Part shown: positions 1 through 8,317 of the stretch, piece after piece
Numbering within the stretch: position 1 is the first letter of the stretch
How the letters are laid out: each line of letters starts with the position of its first letter
Origin: Azoarcus sp. DD4
Lineage (GTDB): Bacteria > Pseudomonadota > Gammaproteobacteria > Burkholderiales > Rhodocyclaceae
NCBI RefSeq assembly: GCF_006496635.1
Contig: NZ_CP022958.1
Coordinates: 2,418,001 to 2,482,000, forward strand
Direction of reading: 5' to 3'
Length of the DNA: 64,000 nt
Made by a program: the position numbers and the translations under genes
The notes under the pieces: model-generated
Seen by the model: only the letters and a program-made list of their open reading frames with translations
Database searches by the model: none
What the model was told of the DNA's origin: nothing

Positions 1-798
1 ACCCTGGCCGCGGTCGAACTGGAAGGCGCCGCGCCAGGCGAGCAGCTCATCCACCACCGCACCGCCGACGGCGCCGCGGGCGATGAAGCGCTGGTTTTCG
101 CCGAAAGTCAGCGAGTAGTCCGCCTCCGGGTTGAAGCTCGGTCGCTTGTTGGTGATCTTGAGCACGCCGAGGTTGGCGTTCTTGCCGAACAGCGTGCCCT
201 GCGGGCCGCGCAGTACTTCCACGGAATCGACGTCGAAGAGGTCGAAGCTGGACAGTGGGTTGTATGAGTAGGCGACGTTATCGACGTTGATGCCCACGCT
301 CGGGTCCATCGCATCGGTCTGCGACTGCTTGCCCAGGCCGCGGATCGACAGGCTGCTGGTGCGGGCGTTACCCGGGTTCCAAGAGAAGTTGCCGACGCGC
401 TTGGCGATGGCGTCGAGGTCCGACGCGCCTTCGCGTTCGAGTTCGGTGCCGGTCACCACCGCCACCGAGATCGGCACGTCCTGCAGGCGTTCCAGCCGGT
501 GACGGCTGCGGACCACGACGGTGTCGAGCGCCTGCGGCGAGGTATCCGCCGCGGTTTCGGCGGCGGTGGCGGCGGGCGCTGCGGCGGTCCCACCCTGAGC
601 GGCCGTCCTGGCGGCCAGTTCCTGCTGCAGGCGGGCAATTTCCGCCTGCAGTTCGGCGACCGAGCGCGTCTCGGCGGCGTACAGCGGCCCGCTGCCGGCA
701 ATCGCCATGCCGGCGATCAGCGCGGCCAGCGGCGAAAGGCGGAATTGGCGGAGGTGGGGCAATTGCGCCGGAGGATGATTGCGCACGCGGATTGTCAT
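1..798 (-). CDS. TonB-dependent outer-membrane receptor, N-terminal part (runs off the window)
   Basis: The 266 visible codons give a signal peptide, then a short coiled-coil stretch (SVAELQAEIARLQQELA), a TonB-box-like segment (ALDTVVVRSRHR) and a typical receptor plug domain. The plug includes DVPISVAVVTGTELE, SIRGLG, VEVLRGPQGTLFGKNA and ITNKRPS. Such receptors import large or scarce ligands using energy passed on by TonB-ExbB-ExbD, and a TonB system lies at 21.7-24.1 kb. The ATG at 798 has GGGAGAAG upstream. The barrel lies outside the window, so the ligand cannot be read. Divergent orientation to the DUF1549/DUF1501 gene cluster suggests uptake of that system's substrate. Family certain, substrate unknown. 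Confidence 0.93.
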   Translation of the reverse strand, partial: MTIRVRNHPPAQLPHLRQFRLSPLAALIAGMAIAGSGPLYAAETRSVAELQAEIARLQQELAARTAAQGGTAAAPAATAAETAADTSPQALDTVVVRSRHRLERLQDVPISVAVVTGTELEREGASDLDAIAKRVGNFSWNPGNARTSSLSIRGLGKQSQTDAMDPSVGINVDNVAYSYNPLSSFDLFDVDSVEVLRGPQGTLFGKNANLGVLKITNKRPSFNPEADYSLTFGENQRFIARGAVGGAVVDELLAWRGAFQFDRGQG

Positions 799-1438
799 GA
801 GGATTCTTCTCCCTGGTTGAAAAGCTGCAGACACAGGGCGCCAATTCAGCAATCGCTATGCCAATCGATATAGGGATTTGCGCGTTGCTAATTCCCGTCC
901 GAGAAATACCGGGTTTGGCATTTCATTCAGGCGTTTACGTATCGAATCCGAAATACGGGGCGGCGGTGGGCGCATGCGCCGGATGGCGCCCGCGCCGATG
1001 ATGCTGCGGCGCATGCAGCAGATGGCTGCCCGCGCTGTTGGCTGCACAGCACCGGAGCCATGCGGCCGCCGGCAGGGAGGCTGCTGAAAAACAAGCACTT
1101 GCAGGTCGCGGGTGCTGGAAATTCATCACTCCGCCACCCGCTGGAACGGGCAATTGCTCTGCATTGACCGGGTAATAAGGTTTCTTGCCCGGAAAATATG
1201 AAATGCAATCAGGTGCTTGTTGATGTAGGAGAGCGGCTGAATTGCCTCCGGATCCGAAACCGCTTCATTTGGCACGCTTGCTGCTCAATGGTCGCCGATG
1301 CCGCCCGGGTCGTCCGGGCTGTAGCAGTCCGATTACTTTGTTGTTTTCAATATTGGGTGAGTGGTCAGCCGCGAGCGGATTTCAATTACCGCAGCCTGTT
1401 GCGGCTATTCGTGTGAATCGGTGTCTTGGGAAAAAACG
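799..1438. other. Divergent intergenic region between the receptor and the DUF1549 gene
   Basis: This is 640 bases without a convincing gene. It must carry the promoters of both divergent units. It holds the 15-mer TGCTGAAAAACAAGC at 1082-1096, which recurs exactly at 7181-7195 before the SMP-30 gene. A G+C-rich stretch at about 960-1030 has repeated GCGCATGC/GGCGC words but no clear terminator. No Fur-box-like sequence was seen. Confidence 0.5.
1082..1096. repeat. 15-bp direct repeat, copy 1 (TGCTGAAAAACAAGC)
   Basis: It is identical to 7181-7195. Both copies lie in gaps ahead of transcription units of the exported redox cluster, about 340 bases before the DUF1549 gene here and about 100 bases before the SMP-30 gene there. 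It could be a shared operator or residue of a short repeat. It is not palindromic. Confidence 0.45.
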
Positions 1439-3751
1439 ATGAGAAAAGTCCTTTATGTCGCGGTGCTGTCGTGCTTTGCGGTCACGCTGCCCGCCGGTGC
1501 GGAAGACAAGCCGGAAGCACCGGCGACCAGCGCGCGTGCGCAGCGCGCACAGCAGTGGTCGCCTTACAAGCAGGTGGAGCAGCCGGCGGTGCCTAGCGTC
1601 AAGGAGGCGCGCTGGGCGCGTACCCCGGTCGACCGCTTCGTGCTTGCCAAGCTGGAAGCAGCGGGCATCAAGCCTTCGGGCGATACCGACCGCGCGACCT
1701 TCATCCGCCGCGCCACGCTGGACGTGTGGGGCGTCATCCCGACGCCGGACGAGGTGGCCGCCTTCGTCAACGACAAATCGCCCGATGCCTACGAAAAGCT
1801 GGTCGACCGCCTGCTGGCTTCGCCGCGCTACGGCGAGCGTCAGGCGCGCCGCTGGCTGGACCTGGCCCGCTACGCCGACAGCGCCGGTTTCACCAACGAC
1901 GAGACCCGCGCCAACATGTGGCGCTACCGTGACTACGTGATCAAGGCCTTCAACGAGGACAAGCCCTACAACACCTTCATCCGCGAGCAGATCGCCGGCG
2001 ACGAACTGTGGCCCGAGCGCCAGGACGCGCTGATCGCGACCGGCTTTCTGCGCAGCTATGCCGACGACAGCAACTCGCGCAACCTGGTGCAGAAGAAGTA
2101 CCAGAACACCACCGACATGGTGGATACCGTGGGCACGGTGTTCCTCGCCTCTTCGGTCGAGTGCGCACGCTGCCACAACCACAAGATCGACAAGATCTCG
2201 CAGAAGGAATACTTCCAGCTGCAGGCTTTCTTCTCCAACGCTGCGGCCAGCGACACCATTGCGCTGAAGGACAAGTCGGAACACGACGTCGCCTACGAGA
2301 AGGCCTACGCGAAGTGGGAAGAGGCCACCAAGGAAACGCGCGACAAGATTGCTGCGCTGCTGGCGCCGATCCGGAAGGTGGGCGAGGAATACCACCTCGG
2401 CCGCTTCACTCCGGCCACCCGCGAGGCGCTGGCCAAGCGCGACAACCCCGAGCAGGCCACGCCAGCCGAGCGCTGGGTGATCAACCGTTACCTCACCACC
2501 AATTACACCGACGTCGCCGTTACCTCTTCCTACCTGCGCGACGAAACCTCGCTGAAGGAGACGCGCGAGAAGCTGCAGGCGCTGACCGACGAGCTGAAGA
2601 AGTGGGACAACATCAAGCCGGGCAAGGGTTCGGACAAGATCTCCGGCATTACGGACCTCGGCGCCGATCCGGCACCCACGCATCTGCTGTTCTCGGGCAT
2701 CGACGACCGTCCGCTGGAAGAGGTGCAGCCGGGTATCCCTGCGCTGTTCAATGCGACCGGCGAGAAACTCGACATTACCGCGCTGCCCAACTCCACCGGC
2801 CGCCGCTCGGCGCTGGCCAACTGGCTGGCGAGCGAACGCAACCCGCTGACCGCGCGGGTGTTCGCCAACCGGGTGTGGTCGCATTACTTCGGCAAGGGGG
2901 TCATCGAAACGGTCAGCGACTTCGGCCGCGCCGGCACCAAGCCCACCCATCCTGAGCTGCTCGACTACCTCGCCGACAACTTCGTACGTAACGGCTGGAG
3001 CCCGAAGAAGCTGCATCGCGAAATCCTGCTGTCCAGCGTCTATCGGCAGAATTCCGCGCCGCGCGAGGATGTGGTGAAGGCTGACCCGGAGAACAAGCTG
3101 CTGGCGGTGTTCCCGCGCCAGCGCCTGGATGCCGAGCAGATCCGCGACTCATTGCTCGCCGCCTCCGGCCAGCTCGACGACACGGTGGGCGGTCCTGCGG
3201 TCTTCCCGCCGGTGCCCTCCACGCTGAAGGTGCCGGGCCGCTTCTGGTCGGTGGACAAGGACCCGCGCGAGCACAACCGACGCAGCATCTACGTCTTTAC
3301 CCGCCGCAGCGTGCCGTACCCGATGCTGGAGACCTTCGACATGGCCTCGTCGCAGAAGGTGCACAGCAAGCGCGCAATCACGACTTCGCCGTTGCAGGCG
3401 CTGACGCTGTTCAACAACGACCTCGTCTTCAAGTGGTCGCAGAACCTCGCCGGCCGTGTCATCCAGGAAGCCGGCTCCGACCCCGCCAAGCAGCTCGACC
3501 GCCTGTACCAGATCGTCTATTCGCGCAGCCCGGACAGGTTCGAGAAGAACACGCTGCTGGCCTTCCTCGACCGCCAGGAAGCAGTGCTGCGTGAGCAGCT
3601 TGCCAGCGCCAACAACGGCAAGTTTGCGGTCGCGGTGCCGGTCGGCCTGAAGACCACGCAGGCCCAGTCGGCCGAACCGCTGCGTCTGGCAGCCTTCGTC
3701 GATCTGACCCACACGCTGGTCAACTCCAACGAGTTCGCATACCGCTACTAA
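1439..3751 (+). CDS. DUF1549/DUF1553 (PSD1-type) exported protein with a CARCH motif
   Basis: A 770-residue protein with a signal peptide (MRKVLYVAVLSCFAVTLPAGA). It has a DUF1549 region (FIRRATLDVWGVIPTPDEV, ASPRYGERQARRWLDLARYADS) and a C-terminal DUF1553 region (NPLTARVFANRVWSHYFGKG, RQRLDAEQIRDSLLAASGQ). Around residue 242 the family motif CARCHNHK contains CxxCH, so covalent heme is possible. These domains are best known from Planctomycetes, where they occur with DUF1501 proteins, as here (next gene, 26 bases on). No catalytic function is established. The ATG at 1439 was chosen because the signal peptide starts there; upstream in-frame codons look non-coding. Role inferred: periplasmic, probably redox-linked. 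Confidence 0.88.
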   Translation: MRKVLYVAVLSCFAVTLPAGAEDKPEAPATSARAQRAQQWSPYKQVEQPAVPSVKEARWARTPVDRFVLAKLEAAGIKPSGDTDRATFIRRATLDVWGVIPTPDEVAAFVNDKSPDAYEKLVDRLLASPRYGERQARRWLDLARYADSAGFTNDETRANMWRYRDYVIKAFNEDKPYNTFIREQIAGDELWPERQDALIATGFLRSYADDSNSRNLVQKKYQNTTDMVDTVGTVFLASSVECARCHNHKIDKISQKEYFQLQAFFSNAAASDTIALKDKSEHDVAYEKAYAKWEEATKETRDKIAALLAPIRKVGEEYHLGRFTPATREALAKRDNPEQATPAERWVINRYLTTNYTDVAVTSSYLRDETSLKETREKLQALTDELKKWDNIKPGKGSDKISGITDLGADPAPTHLLFSGIDDRPLEEVQPGIPALFNATGEKLDITALPNSTGRRSALANWLASERNPLTARVFANRVWSHYFGKGVIETVSDFGRAGTKPTHPELLDYLADNFVRNGWSPKKLHREILLSSVYRQNSAPREDVVKADPENKLLAVFPRQRLDAEQIRDSLLAASGQLDDTVGGPAVFPPVPSTLKVPGRFWSVDKDPREHNRRSIYVFTRRSVPYPMLETFDMASSQKVHSKRAITTSPLQALTLFNNDLVFKWSQNLAGRVIQEAGSDPAKQLDRLYQIVYSRSPDRFEKNTLLAFLDRQEAVLREQLASANNGKFAVAVPVGLKTTQAQSAEPLRLAAFVDLTHTLVNSNEFAYRY

Positions 3752-3777
3752 CCCCATCGGATAAGGAAAAAAGCATC

Positions 3778-5235
3778 ATGAAATCTCGTCGTGAATTCCT
3801 GCAGAAAGCGGGCTACGGTCTGGGTGCACTCTCGCTGTCGAGCGTGCTGGGGCAGGGCGGCGGACTGGTGTCGTGGGCCAACGCGGCCGACCTCGCGGTG
3901 GCCGCCGGCATCGAGGATCCGCTCGCGCCCAAGCCCACCCACTTCGCCGCCAAGGCCAAGTCGGTGATCTGGCTGCACATGGACGGCGCGCCCAGCTCGC
4001 TCGACCTCTTCGACCACAAGCCAGAGCTGGTCAAGCTGGCCGGCACGCCGACGCCGGACTCCTTCACCCAGGGCATCCAGATCGCCACCCGCGGGCTGGA
4101 CGCCAACAAGCTGTTCGTCTCGAAGCGCACCTGGAAGCAGTACGGCGAAAGCGGCGCCTGGTTCTCCGACCTGCTGCCCAACCTGGCGCAGCGTGCGGAC
4201 GACATCGCCTTCATCAAGTCCAGCGTCACCGTTGGTGCCACCCACAACATCTCCATCCTCAAGCTCAACACCGGCGACCTCGTTCCGGGCCGCCCGTCGC
4301 TGGGCGCTTGGGTGCAGTACGCGCTGGGCTCGGCCAACCGCGACCTGCCGGCCTACGTGGTGCTCTACAACGGCAAGAACGAACCGGCGGGCGGCTCGGT
4401 GAACTGGAGCTCCGGCTTCCTGCCGGCGGTGTATCAGGGCACCGCCTTCCTGCCGGGTGACGTGCCCATCCACAACCTCACCCGCCCCGAGCTGGTGGCG
4501 GCCAACGCGCAGCGCAGCAACCTCGACCTGCTGAAGAACATCAACGAGTACCATGCCGCGCGCCACAAGGGCGACACCGAGCTGAAGGCGCGCATCGAGG
4601 CCTACGAACTGGCTCACCGCATGCAGAGCACTGCGCCGGAAGCAGTGGACATCAGCAAGGAAACCGCCGCCACCAAGGCGCTGTACGGCGTCGGAGAGAA
4701 GGACACCAACGACTACGCGGTGAATCTGCTGCGCGCGCGCCGGCTGGTGGAGCGCGGCGTGCGTTTCATTCAGGTGGTGTCCGGCCCGGCCGATGAGGAG
4801 ATCCGCAACTGGGATGCGCACAACGACCTCGAAGGCAACCACGGCAAGATGGCGCGCATGGTCGACAAGCCGATCGCCGGCCTGCTGGCGGACCTGAAGT
4901 CGCGCGGCCTGCTGGAGAGCACCCTGGTGGTGTGGACCTCGGAGTTCGGCCGCACCTCCTTCGGTGAATCCGGCGACGGCCGCGACCACAACCCGTGGGG
5001 CTACACCCAGTGGGTGGCGGGCGGCGGCATCAAGGCCGGCTTCACCTACGGCGAGACCGACGCCATCGGCCTGCAGGTGGCGGACAAGGAGAAGGCGGTC
5101 GATACCTACGACCTCCATGCCACGGTGCTGCACCTGCTCGGCCTCGACCACCTGAAGGTGAACTTCTTCAATGCCGGCCGCGCCGAACGCCCCACCGTGG
5201 TGTACGGCAAGGTGGTGAAGGAACTGATCGCCTGA
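3778..5235 (+). CDS. DUF1501 protein, Tat-exported, sulfatase/phosphatase-like fold
   Basis: A 485-residue protein beginning with a twin-arginine signal (SRREFLQKAGYGLGALSLSS), so it should be exported folded, probably with a cofactor or metal. Family motifs are visible: VIWLHMDGAPSSLDLFDHKP near the N terminus, VVWTSEFGRTSFGE, and GRDHNPWGYTQWVAGGGIKA. The last matches the metal-binding C-terminal part of DUF1501, which belongs to the alkaline-phosphatase/sulfatase superfamily. It follows the DUF1549 gene by 26 bases with GGATAAGGAAAA before the ATG, so the two are co-transcribed. Enzymatic activity is not established for the family. Confidence 0.9.
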   Translation: MKSRREFLQKAGYGLGALSLSSVLGQGGGLVSWANAADLAVAAGIEDPLAPKPTHFAAKAKSVIWLHMDGAPSSLDLFDHKPELVKLAGTPTPDSFTQGIQIATRGLDANKLFVSKRTWKQYGESGAWFSDLLPNLAQRADDIAFIKSSVTVGATHNISILKLNTGDLVPGRPSLGAWVQYALGSANRDLPAYVVLYNGKNEPAGGSVNWSSGFLPAVYQGTAFLPGDVPIHNLTRPELVAANAQRSNLDLLKNINEYHAARHKGDTELKARIEAYELAHRMQSTAPEAVDISKETAATKALYGVGEKDTNDYAVNLLRARRLVERGVRFIQVVSGPADEEIRNWDAHNDLEGNHGKMARMVDKPIAGLLADLKSRGLLESTLVVWTSEFGRTSFGESGDGRDHNPWGYTQWVAGGGIKAGFTYGETDAIGLQVADKEKAVDTYDLHATVLHLLGLDHLKVNFFNAGRAERPTVVYGKVVKELIA

Positions 5236-5247
5236 TCGCCTGATCGC
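5224..5247 (+). repeat. Three 8-bp tandem repeats (CTGATCGC) spanning the DUF1501 stop codon
   Basis: The octamer CTGATCGC occurs three times in tandem from 5224. The second copy supplies the TGA stop. Because the unit is not a multiple of three, slippage would change only the last residues of the DUF1501 protein. Confidence 0.7.
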
Positions 5248-5251
5248 ACCC

Positions 5252-5273
5252 GGCCCCGCCCGCGGGCGGGGCC
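5252..5273 (+). terminator. G+C-rich perfect inverted repeat after the DUF1501 gene
   Basis: GGCCCCGCCC pairs with GGGCGGGGCC around a two-base centre and is followed by ATTTCCC. The stem is strong but the T run is weak. It may be a partial terminator or an RNA-stability hairpin between the DUF1549-DUF1501 pair and the cytochrome gene. Confidence 0.45.
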
Positions 5274-5344
5274 ATTTCCCAATCGCAAGGCGGCCCCCGC
5301 GGGTCGCCGGACCGGGCCTTCGATGCCCGGTGGAAGTCCGGACA

Positions 5345-5725
5345 ATGCGCAAGTTCAGTCTCGTCTTTGCCTTTTTCATGGCGCTCGCCAGTGGTGTGCT
5401 GGCGGCGGTCGCCGAACTCGATTCCGACCTGATGCAGGCGGTCGAGGATACCAACAAGAGCCTGTCGTCCAACCTGCTGCTGAAGAACGCGACCGCCAGC
5501 CTTACCGACGTGCGCGAACTCGACGCAATGTTCGCCGAGATCGAGGGCTACTACGTCGCCAAGGGCGATGCGGTGGATGCGGTGGAGCTGTCGCGCAAGA
5601 GCCGCGCGCTGGCCGCGGAAATCCAGAAGTCGGTGCAGGCGAGCGAGTTCGACCATGCCGTCTCGCTGTCTTCCGAACTCTCCCGCACCTGCAAGACCTG
5701 CCACAACTTCTACAAGAAATCATGA
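5345..5725 (+). CDS. Small exported c-type cytochrome (C-terminal CxxCH, four-helix type)
   Basis: A 126-residue protein with a signal peptide (MRKFSLVFAFFMALASGVLA), a helical body, and a single heme site CKTCHNFYKKS at the very C terminus. This is the arrangement of cytochrome c'/c556-like four-helix cytochromes. It probably carries electrons or binds a small ligand in the periplasm. The start is ATG 5345; an in-frame GTG at 5330 would add five residues before the signal peptide. Its stop overlaps the possible ATG at 5722 of the peroxiredoxin gene (ATGA), showing tight coupling. Confidence 0.85.
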   Translation: MRKFSLVFAFFMALASGVLAAVAELDSDLMQAVEDTNKSLSSNLLLKNATASLTDVRELDAMFAEIEGYYVAKGDAVDAVELSRKSRALAAEIQKSVQASEFDHAVSLSSELSRTCKTCHNFYKKS

Positions 5726-5736
5726 GGATGCACGCG

Positions 5737-6315
5737 ATGAAGGCTCACGCCCTGGTCACCACGCTGGCGCTCGCCGCGTCTTCGGCGGCAATTGCCGCAC
5801 TGCCCGCCGGTGCCGAGGCGCCGCTGTTCGAGGCCCAGGCGGCGTTCGCCGGCAAGACCCAGTCCTTCGTGCTGAAGGATGCGATCGCCGGCGGCCCGGT
5901 GGTGGTCTATTTCTACCCGGCGGCCTACACCAACGGCTGCAACCTGCAGGCGCGCACCTTTGCCGACAAGCAGGCGCAGTTCGCCGCGGCGGGCGCCACC
6001 GTCATCGGTGTGTCGCTCGACAACATCCGCCGGCTGACCGAGTTTTCGGCCGATCCCGAGTTCTGCGCCGGCAAGGTCGCGGTGGCGTCCGATGCCGATG
6101 GCCGCATCGCGCGCGCCTACGACCTGCAGGTGCGCGAGGCGGCCGCGGGCCGTAAGGACGTGCGCGGCGTCGAGATCGGCCACGACTCCGTCGAGCGCAC
6201 CACCTTCGTGATCGACCGCAGCGGCCGCATTGCAGCCGCCATCAGCGGCGTCGCCCCCGCCACCAATGTGGAGCAGGCGCTGGCGGCGGTGCAGTCGCTC
6301 GCCGCCGTGCGCTGA
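5737..6315 (+). CDS. Exported peroxiredoxin (AhpC/TSA, Bcp-like)
   Basis: A 192-residue protein with a signal peptide (ALVTTLALAASSAAIAALPAGA) and a thioredoxin-fold peroxiredoxin domain. The peroxidatic site is FYPAAYTNGC with Cys about residue 68, followed by VIGVSLDNIRRLTEFSADPEFCAGKVAVASD and a C-terminal TTFVIDRSGRI. It should reduce hydroperoxides in the periplasm. The second Cys (FCAGKV) could resolve the disulfide. ATG 5737 has GAGG nine bases upstream. ATG 5722, overlapping the previous stop, is an alternative. Placement among cytochromes suggests protection against peroxide made by the cluster's oxidative chemistry (inference). Confidence 0.88.
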   Translation: MKAHALVTTLALAASSAAIAALPAGAEAPLFEAQAAFAGKTQSFVLKDAIAGGPVVVYFYPAAYTNGCNLQARTFADKQAQFAAAGATVIGVSLDNIRRLTEFSADPEFCAGKVAVASDADGRIARAYDLQVREAAAGRKDVRGVEIGHDSVERTTFVIDRSGRIAAAISGVAPATNVEQALAAVQSLAAVR

Positions 6316-6398
6316 GCGGCGATTCGCGCCCTCCGGCGTTGCATCCCGGGTCGCGGTGGCGACGCCGGGGCGCGTCAATCTCTTTCCAGGAAATCCAG

Positions 6399-7079
6399 AT
6401 GTACGGGCATTCGGGGAGCATTGCTCCCCTTTTTTTGTCGCTCGCCCTTGCTCTTGCGGCGGGCGGCGCGTGGGCGCAAGGCGCCGAGGTGCTGCGCCAT
6501 GGCAGTGGCGATCCGGCACTCGGCAAGCAGATCAGCGAAACCGAGCTGTGCCAGGAGTGCCACGGCGCGGACGGGCGCGGTACCACTGCCGCCACGCCGC
6601 GGCTGGCGGGGCAGTTCGCCGCCTATCTGATCAAGCAGGTATGGGACTTCCGTAGCGGGGCGCGCAAGCACAGCGTGATGAGCGTGATCGCCCCCAACAT
6701 CGCCGACGAGGATCTGGTCGATATCGCCGCCTACTTCGCCCGGCAGGAGGCGCCGCCCGGACCGCATGCGAGTGCCGAGAGCGGCCTGCTGCCCGCTGCA
6801 AGCCCCGCGGTGGCTAGGACGCTGTTTGAACAGGGCGATGCGGCGCGCGGCATCCCCGCCTGCGCCGCCTGCCATGGGCCGGATGCACGCGGCGCGGTGG
6901 CCGGCGACGTGATCAGCCCGGCGCTGCGCGGCCAGCAGCTCGCCTATCTGCGGGGGCAGATGGCGAGCTGGAAGCTCGGCGAGCGGCGCAACGACGCCAC
7001 CGGGCAGATGAACGCGCTGGCGGCGAAGCTGAGTGCCGAGGAAATCGAGGCACTGGCGGAATACCTGTCGCGCCTGTAG
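6399..7079 (+). CDS. Exported diheme cytochrome c (c4/c553-like)
   Basis: A 226-residue protein with a signal peptide ending near AWAQG and two class I cytochrome c domains. Heme sites are CQECHG (residues 51-55) and CAACHG (155-159). Candidate distal Met ligands are in HSVMSVIA and ATGQMNALAAKL. The two-domain layout matches cytochrome c4, a periplasmic electron carrier to terminal oxidases. The RBS AGGAAA precedes ATG 6399. It lies 83 bases after the peroxiredoxin and belongs to the same unit. Confidence 0.9.
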   Translation: MYGHSGSIAPLFLSLALALAAGGAWAQGAEVLRHGSGDPALGKQISETELCQECHGADGRGTTAATPRLAGQFAAYLIKQVWDFRSGARKHSVMSVIAPNIADEDLVDIAAYFARQEAPPGPHASAESGLLPAASPAVARTLFEQGDAARGIPACAACHGPDARGAVAGDVISPALRGQQLAYLRGQMASWKLGERRNDATGQMNALAAKLSAEEIEALAEYLSRL

Positions 7080-7180
7080 GCGCTGTTCCTCCCGCAGCAG
7101 CCGCGGCCCCGGCACTGCCTCGCAGCCAGCAGGGGCGTTCGGCGCCAGCCTCCGGGTAACGCTGAGCTGATCTTCCAAGT

Positions 7181-7195
7181 TGCTGAAAAACAAGC
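7181..7195. repeat. 15-bp direct repeat, copy 2 (TGCTGAAAAACAAGC)
   Basis: It is identical to 1082-1096. It sits in the 216-base gap between the diheme cytochrome and the SMP-30 gene, which may therefore hold a second promoter of the cluster. Confidence 0.45.
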
Positions 7196-7295
7196 GGTCT
7201 TGCTGCGAAAGCGGGCCGTCCGGGCGAGTCGACAAGGCTGGCACGCCGGCTGCTAACGGGCCTACGGTCGCCCATTTCCGCAGGCTCCCTATCCG

Positions 7296-8273
7296 ATGAA
7301 TACCTTCCACGCCCTTGCTCTGGCTGCCGGCTTCGCGCTGGCGGCGTCCGCCGCCTTCGCCCAACAGCCCGCAGCTACGCCCGCCATCCCCGGCGTGGTC
7401 GCCGCCGGCACGCCGATCGAACTCGTCCGCGAAGGCTTCAAGGGCACCGAGGGGCCGATCGGGCTGCCCGACGGCAGCCTGCTGTTCACCGAAACGCAGG
7501 ACAAGCGTATTACCCGCATCGCGCCCGACGGCAGCGTTTCGTCCTTCCTCGAAAACAGCAACGGCGCCAACGGCCTCGGCTTCGCCCCCAATGGCGACTT
7601 GGTGGCGGTGCAGGTGGCCGATACCCGGGTCGGGGTGGTGCATCCCCCGGAGCGTGCCCGCAGCCTGGTGGAACGCTTCGACGGACGCCGCTTCGGGCGC
7701 CCCAACGACCTGGTGGTGGACAAGCGCGGCACCGTGTATTTCACCGATTCCGGCATCAACGCGGCCCAGGGCACGGTGCAGAACGACGGCACGCCCACCG
7801 ACGCGGTGGCGCCGCCGGCCGTCTACCGCATCAGCCCCGCCGGCGCGCTGCAGCGCATCGCCGCCGACATCGAGCGCCCCAACGGCATCCAGCTGAGCCC
7901 GGACGAGAAGGTGCTCTACGTCGCCAACACCTGGGGCGAGCATGTGCTCGCCTACGACATCGCCGACGACGGCAGCATCGGCCCGCGCCGCAACTTCGCC
8001 CGCCTCGCCGGTTACCGCAAGACCGACACCGGCTATTCCAGCGGCGCCGACGGTCTCGCCGTGGATGCGCAGGGCAGGGTGTATGTGGCGTCGACGGTGG
8101 GCGTGCAGGTGTTCAGCCCCAAGGGCGAAGCGCTCGGCGTCATCGAGCTGCCCAAGCCGCCGCAGAACCTTGCCTTTGCCGGCGCTGACAAACGGACGTT
8201 GTACGTCGTCGGCCGCGGCGCCGCCTACCGCATCGTCACGCTTGCCGCCGGCAACCCCGGCCGCGCCAAGTGA
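7296..8273 (+). CDS. Exported SMP-30/gluconolactonase-like beta-propeller
   Basis: A 325-residue protein with a signal peptide cleaved near AFAQQP. The rest is an SGL/SMP-30 propeller: EGFKGTEGPIGLPDGSLLFTE, NGANGLGFAPNGDLVAVQ, FGRPNDLVVDKRGTVYFTDS, RPNGIQLSPDEKVLYVANT and GADGLAVDAQGRVYVAS. The conserved Glu, Asn and Asp metal ligands of the family appear present. Members hydrolyse lactones with a divalent metal. The substrate is not readable. It overlaps or abuts the next gene, a dienelactone hydrolase, so two lactone-type hydrolases are paired. Confidence 0.88.
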   Translation: MNTFHALALAAGFALAASAAFAQQPAATPAIPGVVAAGTPIELVREGFKGTEGPIGLPDGSLLFTETQDKRITRIAPDGSVSSFLENSNGANGLGFAPNGDLVAVQVADTRVGVVHPPERARSLVERFDGRRFGRPNDLVVDKRGTVYFTDSGINAAQGTVQNDGTPTDAVAPPAVYRISPAGALQRIAADIERPNGIQLSPDEKVLYVANTWGEHVLAYDIADDGSIGPRRNFARLAGYRKTDTGYSSGADGLAVDAQGRVYVASTVGVQVFSPKGEALGVIELPKPPQNLAFAGADKRTLYVVGRGAAYRIVTLAAGNPGRAK

Positions 8274-8317
8274 GCCGCGCTCCGGCATCCGCCCAACGCA
8301 TCGCGAGGAATCCCGTC

